Assembly (NCBI RefSeq): GCF_030272615.1
Contig: NC_081406.1
Location: 168,288,361 to 168,352,360 of the forward strand
Origin: Cryptomeria japonica
Taxonomy: Eukaryota; Streptophyta; Pinopsida; Cupressales; Cupressaceae
Length of the DNA stretch: 64,000 bases
Direction of reading: 5' to 3'
How positions within the stretch are numbered: position 1 is the first letter of the stretch; each line of letters opens with the position of its first letter. The notes beneath the pieces are model-generated. The model was not told where the DNA came from and ran no database searches. It was given only the letters and a program-made list of their open reading frames with translations. A program made the translations under genes and the position numbers. Shown piece by piece: positions 1 to 10,919 of the stretch.

Positions 1-1740
1 CTCCCATCTGGTGTTTGGCAGATTGAGTGCAATGGTCTATTTACTCCTACCAGAGCTTGAAGGCTTATACCAGATGACCCAAGTGGAACATGAGGAAGCC
101 TCCTGTATATGAAATTAGAGATATGCACTATATCAACAAGAGAAGGAATGATGAGATACCGAGATAGAAGAGGATGAGTAAGTTATGATGAGTTTGTCAC
201 TTTGACAAATTGGTTGAGATGAGAACCTGGCTGATGAAGGCAAAGGAAAGGTTTTGCATCTGTAGACATAGACCTACTTCGAATTGTTGATATCAATAGG
301 GATGTTGATGTCAATCAGGATGTAGATGTAGATTGGTACATAACATTTTGATATTGATGGCATGGATTCATCAAGGATGTTACCAGTATGTAGGCAGATG
401 TATTATCAACCGATAAGTAGGTCAACCGGTAAGCGAGCAAAGAGGAAAATAAAAAATCTCTTAACAGATGGAGATGAGCATGATGACTCACTCTTGGTAC
501 ATGTTGTGATTGGCAATGTTGGTGACCAGGCTGATATGTTCCAACTGATAGAACAAAGAAGAGTTGACTTGAAGGTTAACTCGTAAGGTAAGATGGATCG
601 GTAGTATAAGGTGAATACCGGTAGTGTGTTTTTGGCCAGTGCCTAATCTTGAATTGACACAGTGACTTGAGGTGGATGTCGACAAAGATGACACATGGCT
701 TTCAAGTGACAATTAAGAATACCTAACATGTAGAGGTTGGTGAATGAAGAGTTAGCTTATTGAATGAGGTAGGTGTTGACAAGATTGAAATTGGTTGACA
801 TTAAATGAAAAATGCAAAAATGGCAGATCGGTGGCAGGCATGTGTGTGGCTTGTGGTGATTAACTGACATTCCATCAAATCTCATCAAGCAAGGGTCTGA
901 ACATCATTTTGTTGAGCAGAACAAGGAAGCAACCACATTTAATGTATTCAATAGAAGCAGATGCGATTGATAGATGGAATGTTCTATCTCTAGCAGAGAA
1001 GATCGAGTTGTAGGAAGACTCATTTATTGTAGGTGCTCAATCCAAGGCAAGTGATATGATTTGATACAAATTGAAGTCGATGAAGGAAAACCCTAGGTGG
1101 AAAATATTTGAATATTGAATTTTGGAGGGAACCATGAATATAAATATGTAGACTAAAGATCAAATTGGTCGAGGAAGGAGGTCGGATGCTAGGTGTCAGA
1201 TGCCAGAAAAGAGTGTTAAACAATTTGAGTGATTAAGTGGTCAGCTTTAAAGCGACTAAGTGTGTTGAAGAAAGAACCAATAAGAGGAGTTTAATCGGTA
1301 AGTTTGATGAGAAAGTATTGATCTATCTGTCAGAGAGTAGATTACTGAAGTGAAGGTATATCGAGAAATGAGAGGAAGAAAAAAAGGAAGATCTGGTAGA
1401 CAAGGTTCAAGGTTTACCGATAAGCAGTTACAAAGCATAATTGTCTGTTATAATGGTAGAGACTGTATCGGTAAGTTATAGAGGGTGAAAGGAGATTCAG
1501 TAAGGTGAAAGTAGAGTTTGAAGGCAAATTAAGATAGAGAGAAAAAGGTCCCAATAGAGAAAAGGTAGAGTGAGAGAAAGAGGTTCAACTGGTAAAGCAA
1601 AAATTTAGCATAATAGTGAATCAGACTATGGAGGATTCAACTGATAAGGCAAAGAAAGAGTGATGAGTGAATCGACAATGATGAGAAGTAGAGAAACAAA
1701 GAAGAGTTGAGCCGATAGGGTGAGGTGTATACAAAGGTTA
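1..1740. other. Decayed repeat DNA, no gene recognised
   Basis: Purine-rich plus strand with short scattered ORFs (longest about 75 codons) and no recognisable protein motif. Fragments such as ACCGGTAAG and GATCGGTAAG recall the sequence style of the copia LTRs elsewhere in the window, so this is probably the body of an old LTR element read on the plus strand. That is inference; no terminus is visible. Confidence 0.35.
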
Positions 1741-2156
1741 CAAAACTCATTTGTAACAAGGTCCTTATTTTGTATTGATATAATTCATTGCATTTCACTG
1801 AGTTGGTGCTTGGTGCAGAGGTTGGTGCCCATAAATTATTAGGGGTTGGTGCTCCTTGGGTTGGTGCCCTAAACTTTGTAAAACTATTGTTTCATTGTGA
1901 GGCTGGATTGGAGCAGTAGACTCCAACAACATTTCTCAACGAGGTTTTTCCCACTTTGGGCTTTCCTCATATATTCGGTGTTATGTGAGGTGTCCTTGTG
2001 TGTGCTTGTTTTTTGATCATTTCCTTTATCTCACTAGTGTACTCCCTTAGTCTCTAAATTGACGACCAATACACATAGTCAGGTTTAAAAGGGTTAAGGT
2101 TTTTGATAACCACTGATTCACCCCCCTCTTAGTGGGATCTTGTGTTCTATATAACA
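1741..2156 (+). mobile_element. 3' part of a copia-type LTR
   Basis: It contains features typical of plant copia LTR 3' halves and repeated in Copia-D here: a stretch reading like ACGAGGTTTTTCCCACTTTGGG, then a GATTCACCCCCCTCTTAGTG block (compare 45561-45582), and a terminal TAACA. Several GGTTGGTGC repeats lie at 1800-1870. The 5' end of this LTR is not resolved and no primer site follows, so it is a 3' or solo LTR, or is cut by the next unit. Confidence 0.5.
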
Positions 2157-2973
2157 TGATCTATTCAAGATACATGATTTTATAAAAAGGAAACTAGATT
2201 AAGATGCTATGATTAATCCAAATTAACAATTATGCTAGATGATATGAATTTAAATTCCTATAATAACAATGCAAAAACTATGAATGCACGGGATCTTTTT
2301 GCTCCAAAATGAAAGGTATTTATAGGAATTCCAAGGCCAAAGTTGAGGTGGTAGGAATCAATAGTCTAGATTTGATTTGAAGATATCAAGGGCCAAGATT
2401 GGGGAAGTTGGAGAAGAGGTTAGAGGAAGGGACACTTGTCATCTCTGTGGTGACAAGTGTCAAGGAACCTTGCTCATGGCAGGGAAAGTGTCCAAGGGAG
2501 GAGACATGTGGAAAAAGTACCATGTGTCTCAAGGAACAGATATCCAACCCACAGGAGCTTAGGATGTGTAAGATAAGATAGGGTTAGTTAAACCCAGGAT
2601 TAGATAGAATGAGTTAGGTTAGGGGGTGGTTAGGCTATGTGGTTATAAGTTAGGACCCATGTGCTCATATTTGAATTTTTAAATTCAAATATTAAGAAAA
2701 TATAATTAATCTCAACAAATTAAGAATTTCTTAATCTTAATTAGGAATTACAAGAATTGATTAAAATGCAGGGAGGATTAATTAATTTGGAATTTATTAA
2801 TCAAAGAGGGACCATTGAATGAACTATATAAACAAATCATTTTGATTTATTTACAAGTAGATGAATATGGAAATTAATCAAATTTCTTGAGAATTGAGTT
2901 AATTGGGAAGGGGGATTAATTAAATAACTGTGTATTTAATTAATTATCTTCAGACCATTTTTAGGTGCATACA
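2157..2973 (-). mobile_element. Candidate Tat-type gypsy LTR, isolated
   Basis: The right end (TTTTAGGTGCATACA) resembles the right ends of the Gypsy-1 LTRs (TTTTATGTGTATACA at 35079-35093), and the interior has the same alternation of TTAATTAAAT-rich DNA. Read on the minus strand it would start TGTATGCACC. No PPT, primer site or clear target duplication was found, so it is probably a solo or truncated LTR. The left boundary is approximate. Confidence 0.4.
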
Positions 2974-2989
2974 ATAGAAACCATTAAAT

Positions 2990-3596
2990 GAGGAGTACCT
3001 TTGAGTGTTAGTTTGTCTGACTAGAGGTTTCATTGTGAGGCTTTTTTGATTCTGAGGCTACCTTCCTTTGTTTGCTTCTTTAGTGTGTTGTTTTGATTCA
3101 ATCTTCTTAATCTTGCCTTTATCTTCAGTTCTTTGATTTGAACATTCACCAATTTCAAAACCTAATCCACTTTTATCTTTTGGAGATTTCTACATAGCCA
3201 TCATCTCATCAAGTTTTTTAGCACTTTCCTTGAATTTATCTTCAAATCTCAAAGTTACAACGTCTTGTTCCAATTTTGCACCTTCTTTTGTCTTCTATTT
3301 GATTAAGCCATTTAGACATTCTTTTGTTTTCTTTCTTTCTTCAATTTGTACCTTCAAATTGATAATAGTTTCATTTTCTTGTTCAATCCCTTATTATTAT
3401 GGACCTCTTTGTATCTTTTTTTGAATTTCTTGATTTGATCTCTCAGATTTATGATGGACTTATTCTCTTCTTTGATGTTTTCTTTTAAATGTTTGTTCTT
3501 GCTCTCCATTTTCACAAGATCTTCAAAAGTAGTTTGCAACTCTCCATCCACAAGTATTTCTTTTGTACATAACTTAGGAGATCCATAAGTGTTCAA
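2990..3596 (-). pseudogene. Copia-type gag fragment, coiled coil
   Basis: On the minus strand the frame from 3596 downwards encodes a Lys/Glu-rich helical sequence with heptad-like spacing, with stops around 3300 and below. It lies just inside a Met-tRNA primer site and LTR, which is where a copia gag belongs. Nothing further of pol follows; the element is cut off at its left by the LTR-like unit ending at 2973. No capsid or zinc-knuckle motif is preserved, so gag is assigned from position and coiled-coil character only. Confidence 0.4.
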
Positions 3597-3643
3597 CCAA
3601 CAAGATCTCCCTCAAATGGTTAAGCTTAAAAAATGCACCAAAT

Positions 3644-3656
3644 CTTTGATACCAAT
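3644..3656 (-). promoter_or_regulatory. Primer binding site, initiator-Met tRNA
   Basis: CTTTGATACCAAT on the plus strand; the complement ATTGGTATCAAAG is the usual plant copia primer site pairing with the 3' end of initiator tRNA-Met. It abuts the LTR at 3657, as in Copia-B (36588-36600). Confidence 0.75.
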
Positions 3657-4692
3657 TATTGAACAACTAAAATACTAAGAGGGTGGGGGTGAATCAATAT
3701 TCCCTAAAATTCTTTCCAATCAATCTAATTATTGCTACTTTGTAAATTATTCCAATCAGATAAAAGAAGTAATTAAATGAACAACAAAACAAAGATATCA
3801 ACCCCATCAACACATATGAGAGAACACAAGAATTTTGCATGGAAACTCATTAGCAAAAAACTACAAAGAGGGTTAACTCTTAATATAATGTAACTAGTTA
3901 TACAATATTGCAAGTGCTCAGTACAAGGCTCATTACTTGAGGCTCACTGCCAAAAGGAGGCTCACTGATAATAGGACTCACTGTACAAGAGAATAAACAA
4001 AAGGAATTTCTAAGGTTGCATCTTACATATGCATGAATAAAAAACCCAATTAAGCTCAATAAACTAACTTCAAAATTTACTTGCTCTTTAGAAATCTGCT
4101 TTAATCATATTTAATTACTTGGTCACACCTTTGTCTTTATATCTTCATTTTCTTCTATATTTTCACTCCCATACATCTATACCATGATCACATATGTCAA
4201 AGGGAATGCATTTTATATATATACCGATCCTTATATCAAGTCGGCCATACATGCCTTACATGGTATTACAAAATATATCACACTTTTCACTTTCATAGGT
4301 TAGCCAAAGATATAACAAAATTAAAGCCTAGCAGGCTATGCATGTTAACCTAAATGTTTAAATATGTCCCAAAAACACAAGATTAAAATTACTTAATTAA
4401 AGAAATATGGATACCAAAATCAACTTTTCTATTCTGGAGGAATAGGACAATTGACAAATTGAATTGTCAGACCAAGCATATCACTTTCTGAAGATCCAAA
4501 ACACGTGAAATGTGAAATACAAGTAAATATGATATCTATAACTGTACTATCCAAACCACAAACCCATATCTATAACTATGGAGAAACATGAAGAAAAATG
4601 TGCTAGATAGAGTCACCAATATACCATAGAAGCAACAAAATAAGTTAATATATGTATGTTGACATCGATGACAATCAGTAACCAAAACAACA
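3657..4692 (-). mobile_element. Copia-type LTR (element E)
   Basis: About 1.04 kb. It starts TATTGAAC, apparently TGTTGAAC with the terminal dinucleotide changed, and ends AACAACA. The interior shows the GGGTGGGGGTGAATCAAT block found near the end of the other copia LTRs here. A primer site adjoins its left side and a PPT-like TTCTCCTTCATC adjoins its right side, so internal DNA seems to lie on both sides of one LTR (see findings). Confidence 0.6.
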
Positions 4693-5466
4693 TTCTCCTT
4701 CATCAATGCCAAAACTCCAACAATATGATCATAGAGGAACTACCCAAAAGGGTGAACAACACTCCGAGTACCCTAGATTACCAAAAATCAACTCTAAGAA
4801 GAATAGGGAAAATGACTCCCCCAAGCAGTAAACACCATTGATACATGAAGGAGACAATAGGGAGGTGAGTTAGGACCATATTGATGCTCCTACCTCCCAC
4901 CCTAAAATAAAAGACATAAGGATTAAACCCTAATGACACTTTTTCACCTTTTCAAACCTTTACAATATACTAAAAGAGGCTCTATTTTGGCTCAAAAACT
5001 TCACAACACCTTGGGTGTTTCCAAGAAGTTGAGTCCAGAAGTGCCTAAAGTGGAAGTGTTTTTCCCATTTTTAAAATTTTGTCATGATTGATCTAAAAAA
5101 CATGAAACACTTAAATATTGAATCTAAAAAAAAACTAGTAATTGAAATGTAGTACTCCGAGTCTAGTTTTCAAATATGTAATTTAATTTAATACCCACAT
5201 AATATAAATTAATTTTCAAAATGCATTTCTAAAAAAAATATTGAAAAATGCTTGTTTTGGACCATACCATGCATGTGTATAATCACCATATTTTGACCTA
5301 AATAATTTTTTTTAGCACTCCTGAGAAAAGATGTGTAAGATATTGAAGATTGATGAGGCTATTATTTTGTAACTTTTTTCTAAATATTTTATTTTTTATT
5401 AATTTGTTATGAGCCCTAATTATTGTTTTAAAAATCCCTCATGTATGACCACCATAATTGGACATA
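4693..5466. other. AT-rich DNA, no gene; left part perhaps element E 3' end
   Basis: 4693 to about 4905 begins like a copia 3' untranslated region next to a PPT (compare TCTCCCCCTTTATC at 6654) and holds CTCCCCCAAG. From about 4905 to 5466 the DNA is AT-rich without ORFs or repeats I can name. It forms the left flank into which Copia-B inserted; the right flank resumes at 43885. Confidence 0.4.
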
Positions 5467-5471
5467 AACTT

Positions 5472-6652
5472 TGTTGAACCCAATGCATGATTGAGAGGGG
5501 GGTGAATCAGTCCAAAACAAATTAAATGCAACATATAAATAATTAAACTTGAACACACATCTAAAACATGAACACCAGAACACCAAGATTTTTATGTGGA
5601 AAACCCAAATAGGGAAAAATCATGATGAGTGTCAACTCACAAAATTTATCCATTATGAATATCATATTTCAAAGAAAAGATCTAACTACTTTGGACTTGC
5701 ACACTAAGGCTAACTAGTCATGGGGTAAGATACAAAGATGACTTACAAAACTTGAAGCTAACTACTTTCTGGGAAAGATACAAAAATGATATGAAAAGAA
5801 GGATCTCTTGATCATGAAGTTATCTTTGAACTCTACATCAAGCGACCAAAATCAACACACAACTCTAATCTCAATTGCCAACACTCTATCACAATCTCAA
5901 CACAACTTGTATATACTTTAAACACAACTCTTCTTCTAATATTTACCAAACCTCATTTATTACCCTTGCATCTATATTCATCACACTTTCCTTCCTTGCC
6001 TCTCTACACAATTCAATAATACACATCCTTATATACAAGATAGATCATCAAAGCTTAAATCAAGTTGGAATAAATTAAAATATACTTTTCAAACCAAAAA
6101 TACACACACTGATCCATTCTAGGAGAAAGAGGGGACAAAATCACAACTTCCAAAGATCAATTCATCAATCCGCAATCATTGAAACATAACCAACAACATA
6201 TCTACATGCTATGCATCCATATAAGCAATTAATGGTCAAAACATACTCTCCAATGAAAATAACTCTAATTTAAATCTCCACACACTATGGTGAGGCCCAT
6301 ATTATATCAAACATGCTTCCAAAAATCATATCCAGACCTAAGGATAGGTCAAACATAGAATCACTTAACTAGCAATGATCAATTCCACACCACCTAAAGA
6401 ACACAAAGATATTCACAGACCACAGAACCATCATATCCATGATACTAAAACTATGTCCAACGAGGATAATGACAATACTCAATATCAACAATAGATTCTG
6501 GACCCAAACACTTTTGGAACAACCAATAGAACAATTGCAACATCAACAACACAATAAGATAACTCTACACCATAGACATTTCATACCAATTGGAAACAAC
6601 AAGTTTGACATCAATGACAACCACAATAACACATCAACACATAATTCTAACA
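5472..6652 (-). mobile_element. Copia-B 3' LTR
   Basis: 1181 bp, TGTTGAACCC...TTCTAACA. It is uninterrupted and is the reference for the 5' LTR, which the LINE splits. It contains GAGAGGGGGGTGAATCAGTC near its left edge, as in 36620-36640. Confidence 0.88.
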
Positions 6653-6666
6653 ATCTCCCCCTTTAT
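6653..6666 (-). promoter_or_regulatory. Copia-B polypurine tract
   Basis: ATCTCCCCCTTTAT on the plus strand, i.e. AAAGGGGGAGAT on the element strand, directly inside the 3' LTR; the expected position for plus-strand DNA priming. Confidence 0.75.
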
Positions 6667-6964
6667 CATTGATGGCAACACTTGATGACACCTACACCTC
6701 AAAGAAGAAGAATACTGCTCAATATCTCTCTAAAAATATACATCACATTTTTGCACTATCTCTCCCAATCTTCATCTTCAAACTATTAACTCAAACTCTT
6801 TCCCAAAGATCAAACTTACTCAGTCTCTCCCCCTTTTCCATCAAAGAGAAATATCATAGCAACACTACACACACCACTTCTCCCCTTGAGAGAAACAACT
6901 ACATCAATCTAGGGAAAAGAAATAGGCATGAAAGCTCCCCCTTGAGAGATGCATCCCCATAATG

Positions 6965-8710
6965 CACCTAGAAAGAAGGAGGGGAAATGACGCTAATCTT
7001 CTCTCAAAGAAACTCAAATGTATCCTTCACCAATGCCTTAGTGAAATACATGCAATTTTCTCTTTCATAGAAATGTGTTCCAATCACAATTCCTTCTTAG
7101 CAACTTTCTCTCTTAAATAATGATATCTGATTGAAATATGCTTTGTTCTTGAATGCATAATTGGATTCTTTGAAATGTTTATTGCACTTGTCTTGCCACA
7201 CATAATAGGAATTGTTTCATCATATTTACCTTGATATCCTTAAGAGTCTGTCTCATCTATATTACCTAAGTATGACAAGATGTTGCTACAATATACTCTG
7301 CTTCAGCAGTAGATAGGGAAACTAAATCTTGTTTCTTATTGAACCAAGAGACCAATTTTTCCCCTAAAAAATAATGCGCCACCGCTAGTACTCTTTTGAT
7401 CATCAACACTTCCAGCTCAATCTGCATCAGTATAGGCTTTCAACATAAAATATCCACCTTTTTTGTACCAAAGTCCATAATCCACAATACCTTTAAAATA
7501 TCTGAAAAACACAACTTGCTCATATGTCACCTATGGATTTGCCTAAAATATTGCTACCAAACAAACAACTTACATCATATTTAGTCTAGAAATAATCAAA
7601 TACAAGAATACACCAAGCATTGACCTATACTTCTTATGTTCAACTTCTAGAGACTCATCATCTTTACTCAACTTGCATCCAACAATTAAAGGAGTTATAA
7701 TCAGTTTGCAATCATGAAAACCAAACTTCTTCAATATTTCCTCCACATACTTGCTCTAGGAAATAAAAAAATTCATGTTCTAATTGATTAACTTGCAACC
7801 CAAGAAAGAAAGATAACTCACCAATCATTGACATTTCAAATTCATTATGCATCTCCTTAGAAAATTCTTTACATAAACTATCATCTCCTCCAAATATAAT
7901 GTCATCAACATTAACTATAACAATTGACAACTTATCTCCATCAATCTTGAAATAAAAATTACTGTTTGTTGTATCTTTTCTGAAATTTAGTTGAAGCAAA
8001 TACCTATCCAATCTTGCATACTAGACTCTAGGTGCATGTTTGAGTCCAAACAATTCCTTCTTTAGTCTGCACACTATATCCATCTCTTCTGTCAAACCTA
8101 AATCCATCTTGTCGCTCGATGTAAAAATCTTATTCTAGATATCCATTCAAAAAGATGATTTGACATCCATCTGATAAACTTTAAATTCCTGTAAGCAAAA
8201 AATGAGAAAAACATACTAATTGCTTCTATCCTTGCTACCGAAGAAAAAATTTCTTCAAATTCCATGCCTTCCACCGGAGAGTATCCTTTACACACCAGTC
8301 TTTCTTTATTCCTTGTCACCTATCCTTTCTTATTTAACTTTTTATTGAATACCCACTTAATTCCTATTACATTTTTCTCCACCAGTCTAGGTAACAACTC
8401 CCAAGTCTTGTTTTTTTGAATTTATTTAGTTCTTCTTCCATTGTTTTTACCAAACACTAATCTTTACTTGCTTCCTTACAATTCTTTGACTTTGTCATAG
8501 ATAGAAAATAGTAATTATCTTGTTCTTGAGCTTCTGCAATCTTCCATCCTGTTTGAACTTCTTGAGCTTCTGCAATCTTCCATCCTGTTTGAACACCTTT
8601 TATCTTATTTCCAATTATCTGATTCTCTAAATGATACTTCTAAACATACGTACGAAAAAATTTCTCCGAATTCTCATCCTCTTCTTCTTCTTCTTCTTCA
8701 TTTATTTCTA
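6965..8710 (-). pseudogene. Copia-B pol, reverse transcriptase and RNase H remnant
   Basis: Minus-strand remnant of a copia polyprotein. From the right it shows a Glu-rich linker (8710-8640), the RT start ([12 protein letters not shown] near 8310, the usual RLVAKGY region), the RT core with the catalytic block VNVDDIIFGGDD near 7900 (normally FVDDII), a spacer, and the RNase H block STAEAEY near 7300. Stops and frameshifts break it into pieces of at most about 100 codons. Gypsy-1 interrupts it at 8711. RT has lost the Tyr/Phe-Val of its active-site loop but keeps the two Asp. RNase H is recognised only by short motifs. It is inactive. Confidence 0.8.
8523..8594. repeat. 36-bp tandem duplication inside Copia-B pol
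   Basis: Two adjacent copies, each starting TTCTTGAGCTTCTGC, at 8523 and 8559. A multiple of three, so it adds 12 codons without changing frame. Confidence 0.85.
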
Positions 8711-9354
8711 TGTTAGCTTGAATTCCATCCTTAGAATGTTACCTGCAATAAGTTAGTTTCACAAAATACAAATGGAAATGCTACAGGAAATCCAAATTCA
8801 ACCAATGAAACTACATGAAATACATATTAAAATAAAACATTATTTTACCTTCATGATTTATGTCTCATTGTGTCCTAACTCCATTGTTCCTGGTTGCAGA
8901 TGGTGTGCTCTTAGACAATGCACTGTTGGCTTCCAAGATGGCATATGAAGAATGGACCAATAACTTTTAGTTAACTAACACTATGATATGCAAATACTAC
9001 ATGATTATGCTAAAATAATTATGCTAAATGATAATTATTATTTGCTATTTGCTTCAAAAACTCACGGATGCATAAGATTAGCTTGCAAAATGCACTTGCA
9101 GTCTCTTGAATACTAACTCTCTCTCAAGTGAAGCTCTTGATTTTATAGACTTTGAGAGGATTAGATGATGTGGCTCAGATCAACAATCCTGATCAGATCT
9201 ACAGATTTGGTTGGCTATGAGCAAAGGTGAAGGTTGAGAGAAAGGGAGAAGGAGAAGACAAGTGTCACTCATCTCACCTTGACAGGGTTGCTGACTGAGG
9301 GAATCTAGGGATGGTTGGAGGAAATTTAGGCATGAGAGGAAAAGTGGACTCAAG
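8711..9354 (-). mobile_element. Gypsy-1 3' LTR, left part
   Basis: Matches 33950 onward of the 5' LTR nearly base for base (TAGCTTGAATTCCATCC against GAGCTTGAATTTCATCC). It is interrupted at 9354 by element C and continues at 17435. Confidence 0.88.
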
Positions 9355-10570
9355 TGTTAGGTCTGACTTGGAAAGATAATGTACTGAGAGGGGAGGGGTG
9401 AATCAGTACTTCAAAACTTTTCTTGAAAAATAATTTTACTGATAAACACAAATTAAGTATTGTTGATCTCATAATAATACTGAAACATAATCATAGAAAT
9501 AACATCCATCAAAATATCACTCCATAACACAAAGATTTTTGGTCACGCAGAAACTCTTGGTTAGAGAGAAAAACTGCAGTGGGGATGGCACCCACAACTT
9601 CACTACTATAGTAATCAAGATTGCTCAGTTAAAGCTACATGTTTAGCTATTTTTGATAGCTTACCCTGTTAGGAGTATAAAGATCTTTAGATCTACCTTG
9701 CTAAAGGATTTTACAAACACTTTTACAAAATGTTGTACCTGGTCAAAGGCTTTACAATTTATAGACTTTATTAGAGTCTTATACCCTGTTAAAGGTTTCT
9801 AACATAACTTAATATTTAAATCAAAATCTTTACAAAATATCTGCAACTTCACATCTGAAATGTTATAGTGGACTCTATGTGCTCAATATAAAGTTACCTT
9901 GCTCATAGCATTCCTTGGTAATTGATAAATAAACTCGGTAACCACTTCTAGATACTCTATCCCTTAGACTGTTTTATGAAACCTTCTCGATAACCTCTGA
10001 ATATCTCTGTCAATCTTCTTTCTTCATACTTGACTATATCATTACTCTGTATCTCCTCTCTTGATTGTCATGTCACATCTCAAATACTCAAATCATTCTA
10101 TTTATATAGATCTCTGAGATGGTGACTTGTTCATGCTTCAATCATACAAACATGTTTTATTGAATGAATAAACATAGAAATTATTTCATTGGATATTCTT
10201 CCTCAAGATCATACAAAATCTGTAAATGCAATTTCTTATGTAATAATGGTTTCATCTTCTTGAATCTTGTAACACGGTTCACATGTGTGTCCAGGTTCAT
10301 TGAATCTGGTAACACGTTTTCATTCGGTTCAGATTAACTTGGTATACCTTCTTTGCTGCTTGGTACACATATGAACTTTACTTGGTAGATATTCTATGTA
10401 CGTTCTGGTTCACAGCTTGGTGTGTATCATCTCAGTGACTTGTCTTTCTTTTGTAACCGACACCAATAACCTTGTTATTTACCGATTGGACTTTTTGGTA
10501 GTATAAACTGACTAGTGTATATAGAATGACTTTGGGCATAAAACTAATGACAACTTAGTAAATAGCAACA
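9355..10570 (-). mobile_element. Element C 3' LTR
   Basis: 1216 bp, same length as its partner at 16219-17434 and differing by scattered substitutions of a few percent by eye. Starts TGTTAGGTCTGAC and ends AATAGCAACA. Confidence 0.92.
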
Positions 10571-10584
10571 ATCTCCCCTTTTGA
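10571..10584 (-). promoter_or_regulatory. Element C polypurine tract
   Basis: ATCTCCCCTTTTGA on the plus strand; the element strand reads AAAAGGGGAGAT immediately before the 3' LTR. Confidence 0.8.
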
Positions 10585-10782
10585 CATTAGTTTGGTATGT
10601 TTGATAAAACTTCTTTCAAAGTCATAATACAAAATCTATATACTTTCAAAATAAACTGAAATGTCAGTATATACCTTGTTTAAATACATACTCCCCTTAT
10701 CAATATTATGTACATAACTTAATGTTCCATGCTCTGTATTCCATGCTCTTGAAGTTCCATGCCCCCTCTATCAATTTCAACT

Positions 10783-10889
10783 GTACACTCGGTATATATG
10801 ATAAATTCTGTACACTCAGTTATTCATGCTTAGTACACTCAGATATTCATGCTCGGTACACTCAGATGTTCATGCTTGGTACACTCCCC
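10783..10889. repeat. 23-bp tandem array next to the element C PPT
   Basis: GTACACTC recurs at 10783, 10810, 10833, 10856 and 10879. The last spacings are exactly 23 bp, with unit GTACACTCAGATATTCATGC and its variants. It sits between ORF2 and the PPT. Confidence 0.85.
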
Positions 10890-10919
10890 CTTTTTGAGAA
10901 ACATCAAAACTAGTTACCA

